Of a DNA stretch of 64,000 bases, positions 17,751-25,981 are shown one piece after another; position 1 is the first letter of the stretch; each line of letters begins with the position of its first letter. The translations under genes were made by a program, and so were the position numbers. The notes below the pieces were generated by a model, which saw only the letters and a list, made by a program, of their open reading frames with translations, was not told the DNA's origin and searched no databases. The DNA comes from Alphaproteobacteria bacterium (lineage in GTDB: Bacteria > Pseudomonadota > Alphaproteobacteria > Reyranellales > Reyranellaceae): NCBI GenBank assembly GCA_019635875.1, contig JAHBYP010000003.1, positions 620,001-684,000 on the forward strand, given 5' to 3'.

Positions 17751-18785
17751 CTGAGTTCACAAACGAAGTGCAACACCAGACTAAGGTGTTGCCATGGGAA
17801 AACACTACAGCCATCTCACGCTCGAAGAGCGCTGCACGATTGCCCAGCTTCAACAAGCCGGCTATCCGCAGTGCCAGATTGCAGCAGCTCTGGATCGCTC
17901 GCCATCGAGCATCTCTCGCGAGCTGAGGCGCAACAGCGGCAGGCAGGTCGGCTACAAGCCGAGCTATGCCCAGCAGCAGACCCGCGCCCGGCGCTGGCAC
18001 GGCTCGCGCCTGGAACGCGACGAGGAGCTGTGCGAGCTGGTGCTCGGCCAGCTCGCGCGCGGCTGGTCGCCCGAGCAGATCGCCGGCCGGCTCAAGCAGC
18101 AGAAGGCCGCCGTCACCATCAGCCACGAGAGCATCTACCGCTTCATCTACAGGCAGATCCGCCGCACCAACGACGGCGCCTGGCGCCACCTGCTGCCCCG
18201 CGGCAAGTACCGGCGCGGCCGGCGTGCCCGGCACAAGCGCCCCGCCGAGGACCTCATCAAGCGCCGTGTTTCCATCGCTTTGCGCCCCCTATCCGTCGCC
18301 ACCCGCCGCGTCTTCGGCCATTGGGAAGGCGATCTCATGGCCTTCGCCACCCCCGGTCAGGCCATCCTTGTCGCCCACGAGCGCAAGTCTCGCGTGACCA
18401 TTGGCGCACGCCAGCCCGGCAAGGCCTCCAAACCCCTCGCCAAGCGTCTTCACGCCTGGTTCCAGCAGCTCGATCGCCGCCTGCGACGCTCCCTCACCAT
18501 CGACAACGGCAGCGAGTTCGCTCAGCACCACGTGCTGACCGACCACCTCGACATGCGCACCTTCTTCTGCGACCCGCATAGCCCGTGGCAGAAAGGCGGC
18601 GTCGAGAACGCCATCGGTCGCCTGCGCAGGTTCCTGCCCAGGAAGACCAACCTCGACACCATCACGCCCCGGCTTCTCGACGCCGCCATCGCCGCCTATA
18701 ACAACACACCCCGCAAGTGCCTCCAGTTCAGGTCACCGGCCGAGGTCTTTCTCTCCACCGTGTTGCGCTTCGAATGTGAATCCAC
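17751..18785 (+). mobile_element. IS30-family insertion sequence, about 1.03 kb
   Basis: A single transposase frame is bounded by imperfect terminal inverted repeats of about 26 bp: left 17752-17777 and right 18759-18784. They share TTCACA, CGAAG and GCAACAC at the same spacing. The ends abut the two halves of a family B palindrome, so any target duplication is short and C-rich (2-3 bp); exact ends are ambiguous by 1-2 bp. The element appears intact. Confidence 0.88.
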
Positions 18786-18807
18786 ACCCTCGCTCCGCTC
18801 GGGATGA
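17794..18807 (+). CDS. IS30-family transposase
   Basis: 337 residues. The N-terminal helix-turn-helix (HLTLEERCTIAQLQQAGYP...SPSSISRELRRN) is followed by a DDE catalytic core: GHWEGDLM (first Asp), TIDNGSEF (second Asp), and WQKGGVENAIGRLRRFLPR (Glu). It catalyses transposition of the element. The reading frame has no stop within the IS: the last residues TPSLRSG are encoded by the flanking palindromic repeat, which supplies the TGA at 18805. The catalytic core is unaffected. Confidence 0.92.
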   Translation: MGKHYSHLTLEERCTIAQLQQAGYPQCQIAAALDRSPSSISRELRRNSGRQVGYKPSYAQQQTRARRWHGSRLERDEELCELVLGQLARGWSPEQIAGRLKQQKAAVTISHESIYRFIYRQIRRTNDGAWRHLLPRGKYRRGRRARHKRPAEDLIKRRVSIALRPLSVATRRVFGHWEGDLMAFATPGQAILVAHERKSRVTIGARQPGKASKPLAKRLHAWFQQLDRRLRRSLTIDNGSEFAQHHVLTDHLDMRTFFCDPHSPWQKGGVENAIGRLRRFLPRKTNLDTITPRLLDAAIAAYNNTPRKCLQFRSPAEVFLSTVLRFECESTPSLRSG

Positions 18808-18817
18808 CAGCTTTGGT

Positions 18818-19414
18818 CTACCCCACCAACCACGGCTTGCGCGCCCAGTCGAGCGCCAGGTCGAGGCGGTCGTTGCCCCAGAACAGCTCGCCGCCGACGA
18901 TGAAGCTCGGTGCGCCGAAGATGCCCAGCGCGACGGCGCGATCGACGTCGGCACCCAAGCCCTTCTTGTTGTCGTCGGCGAGCGCGGCCCGCAGCGTCGC
19001 CTCGGCGTCGAATCCGGCGCGCGCCAGAACGTCGCGGATGACGTCGGTCTCGGCGATCTCGCGGTCCTCGGCGAAGCTGGCGCGGTAGATCGCCAGGGTG
19101 AGCGCCGGGCGTCGCTCGGCCGGCACCGCGCGGCAGACACGTGCGCCGAGCAGGCCGTTGCGCGGGTAGGTCGACGGCCAGCGCAGAGGCAGGCCCTGGC
19201 GCGCCGCCAGCCGCTCGACGTCGCGGCGGCGATAGCTGCGCTGGGCCGGCGGCGCGTTCTGCAGCGGCGACGGGTTGTCCGGCCGCAGGCGCAGGATCGG
19301 GCCGATGATGAACGGCACCCACTCGACGGCGATGTCGCGCATCGCGGCCAGCCGCTCGGCCGCCAGCCAGGAATACGGGCTGGCGAAGTCGTACCAGAAT
19401 TGCATCGGCGTCAT
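18818..19414 (-). CDS. 2-hydroxychromene-2-carboxylate isomerase-like (DsbA/kappa-GST fold)
   Basis: 198 residues. It starts MQFWYDFASPYSWLAAERL, with Ser in the position of the catalytic serine of NahD-type isomerases, and ends with GIFGAPSFIVGGELFWGNDRLDLA, the diagnostic family C-terminus. These thioredoxin-fold enzymes use glutathione to isomerise 2-hydroxychromene-2-carboxylate in naphthalene catabolism. Many relatives act on unknown substrates, and no aromatic-degradation neighbours support the naphthalene role here. It is convergent with the IS30 transposase. Confidence 0.85.
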   Translation of the reverse strand: MTPMQFWYDFASPYSWLAAERLAAMRDIAVEWVPFIIGPILRLRPDNPSPLQNAPPAQRSYRRRDVERLAARQGLPLRWPSTYPRNGLLGARVCRAVPAERRPALTLAIYRASFAEDREIAETDVIRDVLARAGFDAEATLRAALADDNKKGLGADVDRAVALGIFGAPSFIVGGELFWGNDRLDLALDWARKPWLVG

Positions 19415-19443
19415 GCGGCCATGGTGACGCCGCCGGACTCATC

Positions 19444-19511
19444 TGTCATCCCGAGCGCAGCGAGGGATCCAGCAAAACCGCATAGATCCCTCGCTGCGCT
19501 CGGGGTGACAG
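19444..19511. repeat. Palindromic repeat family B, copy 3 (intact)
   Basis: Arms CTGTCATCCCGAGCGCAGCG and complement around GGGATCCAGCAAAACCGCATAGATCCC. It is the intact reference for the IS30-interrupted copy 1.7 kb upstream, and lies in the divergent gap before the FAD oxidase gene. Confidence 0.9.
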
Positions 19512-19572
19512 GAGACTCCAACCCGCCCGCATTCGCCTCTAGACTGTCCGCCTCCGGAGGAAACCAAGACTC

Positions 19573-21072
19573 ATGCCCGACACCTACATCTCGCCGCCCT
19601 CGTCCGCGTTCCACGAGGCGCTCGCCGCCATCGTCGGCGAGAAGGGCCTGGTCACCGATCCGCAGGCGGTGCAGTTCCACACCACCAACTGGCAGGGCCT
19701 GGCGCCGGGACGCGCCGCCGCCGTGGTCAAGCCGGCGAGCACCGAGGAAGTCGCCGCCATCGTCAGGCTGTGCAACCAGCACAACGTCAAGATCGTGCCG
19801 CAGGGCGGGCTGACCGGGTTGATGACCGCCGGCATCCCGGTGCGCCAGGGCGACGAGATCGTCGTGTCGCTGGCGCGCATGAACCGCATCCTCGACGTCA
19901 ACCCGCAGGCCTACACCATGACGGTCGAGGCCGGCGTGGTGCTGCAGACCATCCAGCAGACGGCGATGGACAACGACCGCCTGTTCCCGATCAGCCTCGG
20001 CGCGCAGGGCTCGTGCATGATCGGCGGCAACCTCTCGACCAATGCCGGCGGCGCGCAGGTGCTGCACTACGGCAACACGCGCAGCATGGTGCTGGGCCTG
20101 GAAGTCGTGCTGCCCGACGGCCGCATCTGGGACGGCATGCGCGCGCTGAAGAAGGACAACACCGGCTACGACCTCAAGGACCTCTTCGTCGGCGCCGAAG
20201 GCACGCTGGGCATCATCACCAAGGCGGTGCTCAAGGTCTTCCCCAAGCCCAAGGACGTCGCCACCTGCTGGCTGGCGATCCCGAACCCAAAGGCCGCCTT
20301 CGAGCTGCTGGCCGAGGCGCGCATGGCCTCGGGCGACTGCGTGACCTCGTGCGAGCTGGTGCATGGCATCGGCTACGAGAGCGTGCTGAAGCACGTGCCC
20401 AACCTGCAGCGGCCGATCGAGGGCTCGCCCGAATGGCAGCTGCTGATGGAATGGTCCTCGACCCGCGCGCCCAGTGGCAATGGCGCCGGCGGCATGGCCG
20501 AGCGCATGGAGGAGTTCCTCACCGGCGCCTTCGAGCGCGGCCTGGCGGTCGACGGCACCATCGCCCAGTCCGAGGCGCAGGCGCGCAACATGTGGGCGAT
20601 CCGCGAGGGCCATGCCGAGGCCGGCCGCCGCGATCCCAACCCGAGCTGCTCCTTCGACATCTCGGTCGCGGTGCATGACATCCCGGACTTCATCGAGCGC
20701 TGCAACGCCGCCTGCGTGCAGGCCGTGCCGGGCATCCGGCCCAAGCCGATGGGTCACATGGGCGACGGCAACCTGCATTACTCCTTCGGCGCACCGCTCG
20801 ACGTGACGACGCGCGAGGCCTTCCTGCCGATGGTCAAGATGCTCGACCGCATCGTGCACGACATGGTCAACGAGATCGGCGGCTCGATCTCGGCCGAGCA
20901 CGGCATCGGCTCGGTCAAGCTGCTCGAGCTCGAGCATTACCGCTCCTCGACCGAGCTCGACATCATGCGCGCCATCAAGAAGGCGCTCGATCCTAAAGGC
21001 CTGATGAACCCGGGCAAGGTGATCCGCGTCGATCCCGGCGAGCCGGTGGCCGAAGCCTTTCCGATGCGCTGA
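19573..21072 (+). CDS. FAD-binding oxidoreductase, GlcD/D-2-hydroxyacid dehydrogenase type (copy 1)
   Basis: 499 residues. An N-terminal PCMH-type FAD domain carries PQGGLTGLMTAGIP, GSCMIGGNLSTNAGGAQVL and GNTRSMVLGLEVVLPDGR. The FAD-oxidase C-terminal domain carries PMGHMGDGNLHY and SAEHGIGSVK with the metal and substrate residues. The family oxidises D-lactate, glycolate or D-2-hydroxyglutarate and passes electrons to quinone or ETF. GGAGGAAACC lies upstream of the ATG. A close paralog sits at 22007-23467. Confidence 0.92.
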   Translation: MPDTYISPPSSAFHEALAAIVGEKGLVTDPQAVQFHTTNWQGLAPGRAAAVVKPASTEEVAAIVRLCNQHNVKIVPQGGLTGLMTAGIPVRQGDEIVVSLARMNRILDVNPQAYTMTVEAGVVLQTIQQTAMDNDRLFPISLGAQGSCMIGGNLSTNAGGAQVLHYGNTRSMVLGLEVVLPDGRIWDGMRALKKDNTGYDLKDLFVGAEGTLGIITKAVLKVFPKPKDVATCWLAIPNPKAAFELLAEARMASGDCVTSCELVHGIGYESVLKHVPNLQRPIEGSPEWQLLMEWSSTRAPSGNGAGGMAERMEEFLTGAFERGLAVDGTIAQSEAQARNMWAIREGHAEAGRRDPNPSCSFDISVAVHDIPDFIERCNAACVQAVPGIRPKPMGHMGDGNLHYSFGAPLDVTTREAFLPMVKMLDRIVHDMVNEIGGSISAEHGIGSVKLLELEHYRSSTELDIMRAIKKALDPKGLMNPGKVIRVDPGEPVAEAFPMR

Positions 21073-21812
21073 GCGCCCACCTGCTCAGAACGATCCTAGT
21101 CGGCGCCACGCTGGCCTTCGCCGGCGCGGCACAGGCGCAACCTGGCGCCGCGGCGTGGAATGCCGGCAGGCTCTACATACCGGCGTCGCTCTCGACCTCG
21201 AGCAAGGCCTGCGACAGCGCGCCCGCCGGCGCGTGCGCGCGGCAGATCACGCCCGGCCGCCATCCGGTGATCGTGTTCCTGCATGGCTGCCGCGGCCTGC
21301 GCCGGCCGACGCCGTTCCTCGAGCTGGGCGCCATCGTCGTCGAGCCTGACGGCTTCTCGACCGGCCTGCGCTGCACCACCGACCGCGCGAAGCTCGCCGC
21401 GGTCGTCGCGGCACGTCACATCGACGTTGCCTACGCCGCCGCCCAAATCGCCGCCGCGCCGTGGGCTGACGGGCGACGGCTGGTGCTGGCCGGCTACAGC
21501 AATGGCGGGCAGACCGCCGCGACATACGCCGGCAACGAGTTCCGCGCCCGCGTGCTGATCGCGTGGACCTGCAACAACCAGCACGACCCCTCGCAGAACG
21601 GCGTGAGGGGCCGCGGCGCGGTGCTGGCGCTGATCGCCACCACCTACAGCCTCTACGAGCGGCTGGGCATCGCGGGCGATTGCGGCGAGGCGGTGAAGGA
21701 CCGCGGCCCCGGCTCGCGCTCGATCCTGATCGACAGCTCCTCGCACGACGTGCTCGACCACGCCATCACCCGCGAGGCGGTGGCGCGGTTCATTCCGTTC
21801 GTGCTGCGATAG
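21069..21812 (+). CDS. Secreted alpha/beta-hydrolase without an ATG start
   Basis: In frame upstream of the GTG at 21267 the sequence reads a signal peptide (LLRTILVGATLAFAGAAQAQ) and a cysteine-containing mature start, so the gene must begin near 21069-21081. No ATG or GTG lies between the in-frame stop at about 20994 and the signal peptide. A CTG at 21069 overlapping the preceding TGA (CTGA) is the best candidate. The domain has VIVFLHGC, the nucleophile motif LAGYSNGGQTA, and SSSHDVLDH with a candidate catalytic His. It resembles dienelactone hydrolase/PHB depolymerase-like enzymes; the substrate is unknown. Coupling to the FAD oxidase is likely. Confidence 0.65.
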   Translation: MSAHLLRTILVGATLAFAGAAQAQPGAAAWNAGRLYIPASLSTSSKACDSAPAGACARQITPGRHPVIVFLHGCRGLRRPTPFLELGAIVVEPDGFSTGLRCTTDRAKLAAVVAARHIDVAYAAAQIAAAPWADGRRLVLAGYSNGGQTAATYAGNEFRARVLIAWTCNNQHDPSQNGVRGRGAVLALIATTYSLYERLGIAGDCGEAVKDRGPGSRSILIDSSSHDVLDHAITREAVARFIPFVLR

Positions 21813-21824
21813 CACAATCAGGCC

Positions 21825-21924
21825 GTCGTCCTGAGCGCAGCGAAGGACCCTGCGGTATCGCGGGCACATTGAAGCGCCGATCCGTTCGCACCACCGCAGG
21901 GTCCTTCGCTGCGCTCGGGACGAC
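21825..21924. repeat. Palindromic repeat family A, copy 4
   Basis: Arms GTCGTCCTGAGCGCAGCG...GGACCCTGCGGT and complement. It lies 12 bp after the hydrolase stop, between two same-direction genes. Confidence 0.9.
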
Positions 21925-22006
21925 AGGGGCCATCCGATTGTCCCAACGGGGCAATGCGGACAAGTTCGTCGCCGACAGGGACAATGGCGAACCATAAATT
22001 CAGGGC

Positions 22007-23467
22007 GTGCCGGACACCTACACGACAATCCCCGCCGCCGTTCCCGCCTCGGTGCTCGAGGCGATCCGCCGCGTCGTGGGCGACAAGGGCTTCACCGCCG
22101 ATCCCGCGGAGATGGAGCCGCATGTCGTGGAGTGGCGCGACAACTACCATGGCCGCGCCGCCGCCGTCGTGAAGCCGGCCAGCACCGAGGAAGTCGCCGC
22201 CGTGGTGAGGATCTGCCACGAAGCAGGCGTGCCGGTGGTGCCGCAGGGCGGCATGACCGGGCTGGTCGGCGCCGGCATCCCGCACGAGCATGGCGGCGAG
22301 ATCGTGCTGTCGATGCGGCGCATGAACCGCATCCTCGAGGTCAACCCGATGGCCTTCACCATGACGGTCGAGGCCGGCGTGGTGCTGAAGACCATCCAGG
22401 AGACCGCGGCGGCGCATGATCGCCTGTTCCCGCTCAGCCTCGGCGCCGAGGGCAGCTGCGCCATCGGCGGCAATCTCTCGACCAATGCCGGCGGCGTGCA
22501 GGTGCTGCATTACGGCAACGCGCGCAGCCTGGTGCTCGGGCTCGAGGTCGTGCTGCCCGACGGGCGCATCTGGAATGGCCTGCGCGCGCTGAAGAAGGAC
22601 AACACCGGCTACGACCTGAAGAACCTCTTCATGGGCGCCGAGGGCACCCTGGGCATCATCACGCGGGCGGTGCTGAAGATTTTCCCGGCGCCCAAGGACG
22701 TCGCCACCGCCTGGATGGCGGTGCGCGATCCCGCCGCCTCGGTCGAGCTGCTGTCGCGCGCGCACGAGGCGAGCGAGGACAACGTCACCTCCTGCGAGCT
22801 GATGAGCCGCCAGGGACTCGACTTCGTCTACAAGCACATCCCCGGCTGCGGCGATCCGCTGGCCGGCCGCCATGACTGGTACGTGCTGCTCGAATGGTCC
22901 TCGACGCGCGCCGTGCCCGAGGGCGGATCGGGCATGAGCGAGCGCATGGAGGCTTTCCTCGGCGAGTTGCTGGAGGAAGGCCTGGTGCTCGACGCCACCA
23001 TCGCGCAGTCGACGACGCAGGCGCAGGCCTTCTGGAAGATCCGCGAGAGCCATTCCGAGGCGCAGAAGATCGAGGGCCCCTCGATCAAGCACGACATCTC
23101 GGTGCCGGTCGGCGAGATTCCCGCCTTCATCGAGCGCGGCATCGCGGCGATGAAGCGGATCGTGCCCGACCTGCGGCCGGTGCCCTTCGGCCATGTCGGC
23201 GACGGCAATCTGCACTTCAATGCCCAGGCGCCCGAGGGCATGGGCAAGGAAGCGTTCTTCGCCCACTATGGCGCGATCAACCGCGCAGTCTACGACATCG
23301 TGCGCGAGGTCGCGGGCTCGATCTCGGCCGAGCACGGCATCGGCCGCTTCAAGCTCGAGGAGCTCGAGCACTACCGCTCGCCGGTCGAGCTCGACGTCAT
23401 GCGTGCCATCAAGCGCGCGCTCGACCCGCAGAACCTGATGAACCCGGGCAAGGTGATCAGGGTCTAG
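22007..23467 (+). CDS. FAD-binding oxidoreductase, GlcD/D-2-hydroxyacid dehydrogenase type (copy 2)
   Basis: 486 residues from a GTG that gives VPDTYTTIPAAV, matching the MPDTYISPPSSA start of copy 1. All blocks of the vanillyl-alcohol-oxidase-type FAD fold are present: PQGGMTGLVGAGIP, NLSTNAGGVQVLHYGNARSLVLG, PFGHVGDGNLHFNAQ and SAEHGIGRFK. It is colinear with copy 1 but has diverged at substrate-side positions (for example HFN for HYS, and IKHDISVPVGEIPAF for SFDISVAVHDIPDF). The two probably oxidise different D-2-hydroxyacids. The substrate is not determinable. Confidence 0.92.
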   Translation: MPDTYTTIPAAVPASVLEAIRRVVGDKGFTADPAEMEPHVVEWRDNYHGRAAAVVKPASTEEVAAVVRICHEAGVPVVPQGGMTGLVGAGIPHEHGGEIVLSMRRMNRILEVNPMAFTMTVEAGVVLKTIQETAAAHDRLFPLSLGAEGSCAIGGNLSTNAGGVQVLHYGNARSLVLGLEVVLPDGRIWNGLRALKKDNTGYDLKNLFMGAEGTLGIITRAVLKIFPAPKDVATAWMAVRDPAASVELLSRAHEASEDNVTSCELMSRQGLDFVYKHIPGCGDPLAGRHDWYVLLEWSSTRAVPEGGSGMSERMEAFLGELLEEGLVLDATIAQSTTQAQAFWKIRESHSEAQKIEGPSIKHDISVPVGEIPAFIERGIAAMKRIVPDLRPVPFGHVGDGNLHFNAQAPEGMGKEAFFAHYGAINRAVYDIVREVAGSISAEHGIGRFKLEELEHYRSPVELDVMRAIKRALDPQNLMNPGKVIRV

Positions 23468-23526
23468 GCACGGCGCTGCGCCCGCGGGCGCGGCGCGTGC
23501 CGAGGCGCGTTTTTTGTTGCCTCAGA

Positions 23527-23545
23527 AATGTTATGTTATAACATT
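23527..23545. promoter_or_regulatory. Putative Zur box upstream of the COG0523 operon
   Basis: The palindrome AATGTTATGTTATAACATT has perfect 8-bp arms AATGTTAT/ATAACATT, 29 bp before the start codon. It matches the Zur operator pattern known in proteobacteria. The flanks are AT-rich in an otherwise GC-rich region. Zinc-loaded Zur would repress here. Confidence 0.8.
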
Positions 23546-23574
23546 GTCACTCCCATCAACGTCACGAGCGACGC

Positions 23575-24789
23575 ATGACTTCGGCCGCATCTCGTTTGCC
23601 CGTCACCGTGCTGTCCGGCTTCCTCGGCGCCGGCAAGACGACGCTGCTCAACCGTGTCCTGCACAATCGCCGCGGCCGGCGCGTGGCGGTGATCGTCAAC
23701 GACATGAGCGAGGTCAACATCGACGCCGCGCTGGTGCGCGACGGCGGCGCCGGGCTCAGCCGCACCGACGAGAAGCTGGTGGAGATGTCCAACGGCTGCA
23801 TCTGCTGCACCCTTCGTGACGACCTGCTGCGCGAGGTGCGCCACCTCGCGACGCAGGGCCGCTTCGACTACCTGCTGATCGAATCGACCGGCATCTCGGA
23901 GCCGATGCCGGTGGCCGCGACCTTCGACTTCCGCGACGAGGATGGCGCGAGCCTCGCCGACGTGGCGCGCCTGGACACCATGGTCACGGTGGTCGACGCC
24001 TTCAACTTCCTGCGCGACTACGCCGGCACCGGGTTCCTGCGCGATCGCGGCCAGACCGCCGGCGACGGCGACGCGCGCACCATCGTCGACCTGCTGGTCG
24101 AGCAGGTCGAGTTCGCCGACGTCATCGTGCTCAACAAGGCCGACCTCGTCCCGCCCGAGGATCTGGGCACGCTCGAAGGCATCATCCGCGCCTTCAACAC
24201 CCGCGCGCGCATCGTGCGCAGCGTCAGGGGCGACGTGGACCTCGAGGACGTGCTCGACACCGGCCTGTTCGACATGCGGGAGGCGTCGATGGCGCCGGGC
24301 TGGCAGCAGGCGCTGCTCGGCAATCCGCTGCCCGAGACCGAGGAGTACGGCATCTCGAGCTTCGTCTACCGCGCCCAGGCACCGTTCCATCCGGCACGGC
24401 TGATGGCATGGCTGCGGCGCGAATGGCCCGGCGTGATCCGCTCCAAGGGCTTCTTCTGGCTGGCGACGCGGCCGGCCTTCGTCGGCGTCTGGTCGCAGGC
24501 CGGCGCGGTGACGCGCCACGAGAAGGGTGGCCGCTGGTGGGCGAGCGTGCCGCGCAGCCGCTGGCCGCGCGACCGCGCGGCGCGGCGCATGGTGCTCGAC
24601 CACTGGAAGGAGCCGTTCGGCGACCGCCGGCAGGAGATCGTGCTCATCGGCAAGGACATGGACCGCGCCGCGCTCACGGCGGCCTTCGACGCCTGCCTGC
24701 TGAGCCCGAGCGAGATCGCCGCCGGCGCGGCGGTCTGGAAGTACCTGCCCGACCCCTTCCCGGCCTGGACCGAGGAGATCGTGCAATGA
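23575..24789 (+). CDS. COG0523 (CobW/P47K) GTPase, putative zinc metallochaperone
   Basis: 404 residues. Walker [10 protein letters not shown] (15-23), the metal-binding GCICC motif (C75, C77, C78) in [14 protein letters not shown], and the G4 motif VLNKADL, then the CobW C-terminal domain. COG0523 proteins of the zinc branch use GTP hydrolysis to deliver zinc to client enzymes under zinc limitation. The Zur-type palindrome 29 bp upstream and the coupled DUF1826 gene support this branch over cobalamin or nitrile-hydratase roles. The stop overlaps the next start as ATGA. Confidence 0.9.
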   Translation: MTSAASRLPVTVLSGFLGAGKTTLLNRVLHNRRGRRVAVIVNDMSEVNIDAALVRDGGAGLSRTDEKLVEMSNGCICCTLRDDLLREVRHLATQGRFDYLLIESTGISEPMPVAATFDFRDEDGASLADVARLDTMVTVVDAFNFLRDYAGTGFLRDRGQTAGDGDARTIVDLLVEQVEFADVIVLNKADLVPPEDLGTLEGIIRAFNTRARIVRSVRGDVDLEDVLDTGLFDMREASMAPGWQQALLGNPLPETEEYGISSFVYRAQAPFHPARLMAWLRREWPGVIRSKGFFWLATRPAFVGVWSQAGAVTRHEKGGRWWASVPRSRWPRDRAARRMVLDHWKEPFGDRRQEIVLIGKDMDRAALTAAFDACLLSPSEIAAGAAVWKYLPDPFPAWTEEIVQ

Positions 24790-25472
24790 GCGCGGCCGCG
24801 CAGGCGATCCGCCCGCATGTCGCATGCGGCGACACGCCCGCAGCGCTCTCGGCGATCACCTCGCCCGCCGTCAACCTCGCGCTGTGGCAGCGTCGCCTTC
24901 CCCGCGCGCTGGAGGCCAGCGTCGCGGCGCATCGCGCCCGCCCGATCGCTGGCGAGGTCTGGTTCGACGCCTGCGACTCGGCGGCACGGACCGACGGGCA
25001 CTTCGCCGTGCTGCTGCGCGACATCGCGACAGCCGACCAGGCGCTGTGGCGCGCCGACATCGAGCCGCTGGTCGGCGCCTTCGCGCGGCTGAGCGCCGCA
25101 CACGTCGTGCGCGCGACGCTCGAGACGGTGACCGGCGCGGGCTGCCGCAAGTTCCACGTCGACCATGTCGGGCTGCGCCTGCTGTGCACCTACGACGGCG
25201 GCGGCACGCAGTGGCTGCCCGACGCCGCCGTGCGACGCGGCATGCTGGCGGTGGGCGACAACGACAATATCGTCGCCGACGCCCGATCGGTCGAGACGAT
25301 GGCGCGCGGCGATGTCGGGCTGTTCAAGGGCGAGGCGTGGCCCGGCAATGCCGGACGCGGCATCGTGCATCGCTCACCGCCGCCGCCCGAGGGCGGACAT
25401 CGCCGCGTGCTGCTGTGCCTCGACGCCGGCATGGTCGACCACTCGCGGCTCGGGCGGGCGGTTCTTGTCTGA
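24786..25472 (+). CDS. DUF1826 protein of the zinc-limitation operon
   Basis: 228 residues. Recognisable DUF1826 blocks are [31 protein letters not shown] and [20 protein letters not shown]. The family is found mainly beside COG0523 GTPases under Zur control, and its biochemical role is unknown. The His/Asp-rich FHVDHVG segment could bind metal. It is translationally coupled to the GTPase by a 4-bp overlap, and its own end overlaps the next small gene. Confidence 0.85.
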   Translation: MSAAAQAIRPHVACGDTPAALSAITSPAVNLALWQRRLPRALEASVAAHRARPIAGEVWFDACDSAARTDGHFAVLLRDIATADQALWRADIEPLVGAFARLSAAHVVRATLETVTGAGCRKFHVDHVGLRLLCTYDGGGTQWLPDAAVRRGMLAVGDNDNIVADARSVETMARGDVGLFKGEAWPGNAGRGIVHRSPPPPEGGHRRVLLCLDAGMVDHSRLGRAVLV

Positions 25473-25734
25473 GCCCGCGACCAGCCTGACCCGGGCGATC
25501 GAGGCCATGCACAAGGCCGACACAGATCGTGCGCTGGCCCATGTGCGCCGCGCCCGCGCCGCCTGCGCCGACGAGTGGCTGCCGCGCGACGCGGTACTCG
25601 ACGCGCTGCTGCTCGCGGTGATCGAGGAGGCCCGCGATCCGGCGAGCGCGCATCTCGTCGCCGCCCATCTCGGCAAGGCCGCACGTTTGCTGTCGCTGCT
25701 CTCGGCCAGCCAGCCCGACGGCGCGACGCACTAG
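25465..25734 (+). CDS. Small helical protein at the end of the COG0523-DUF1826 operon
   Basis: 89 residues from a TTG at 25465 overlapping the DUF1826 stop by 8 bp (an internal ATG at 25507 is the alternative). The product is predicted largely helical (LTRAIEAMHKADTDRALAHVRRARAACADEW, DALLLAVIEEARDPASAHLVAAHLGKAARLL). I recognise no named family. Coupled position makes it a candidate accessory factor of the zinc operon. The 247 bp that follow contain no further supported gene. Confidence 0.6.
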   Translation: MSEPATSLTRAIEAMHKADTDRALAHVRRARAACADEWLPRDAVLDALLLAVIEEARDPASAHLVAAHLGKAARLLSLLSASQPDGATH

Positions 25735-25981
25735 GAGCTGCGGCTGACGGCGACGTTTGAACCGTCGTGGTGTAGCGCCCATGCCGCGCGATCACGCGCC
25801 ATGCCACGATACGTTCGCCGCCGATATTGCGTTCGGTTCAGCCGACAAACCGCCGAAAGACGAATCTGAATGCCCGCACTGCCGCGAGTTCGGCTCGACG
25901 ACCGGCTCCTTGGCAGCACGCGATGAGCACGGATGCGCCGTGCGTACCGCTCGACCCGCCATCAGCAGCAGGACCCACGAC

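Larger units (their letters stand above)
17702..18810. repeat. Palindromic repeat family B, copy 2, split by an IS30 element
   Basis: The left half CTGTCATCCCGAGCGCGGCG...GGGATC...CATAGATCCC (17702-17750) and the right half CCCTCGCTCCGCTCGGGATGACAG (about 18787-18810) reassemble into a normal family B copy almost identical to the intact one at 19444-19511. The insertion point lies in the right arm, between GATCCC and TCGCT. Confidence 0.88.

Noticed and set aside
18818-19414. Naphthalene degradation locus
   Set aside because: The isomerase-like protein alone does not indicate it; no dioxygenase, hydratase-aldolase or dehydrogenase of that pathway is adjacent.
25757-25981. 75-residue N-terminal extension of the methyltransferase containing CPHC
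   Set aside because: Looks like a zinc knuckle but resembles no methyltransferase N-terminus and has no convincing ribosome site; a chance open frame is more likely.
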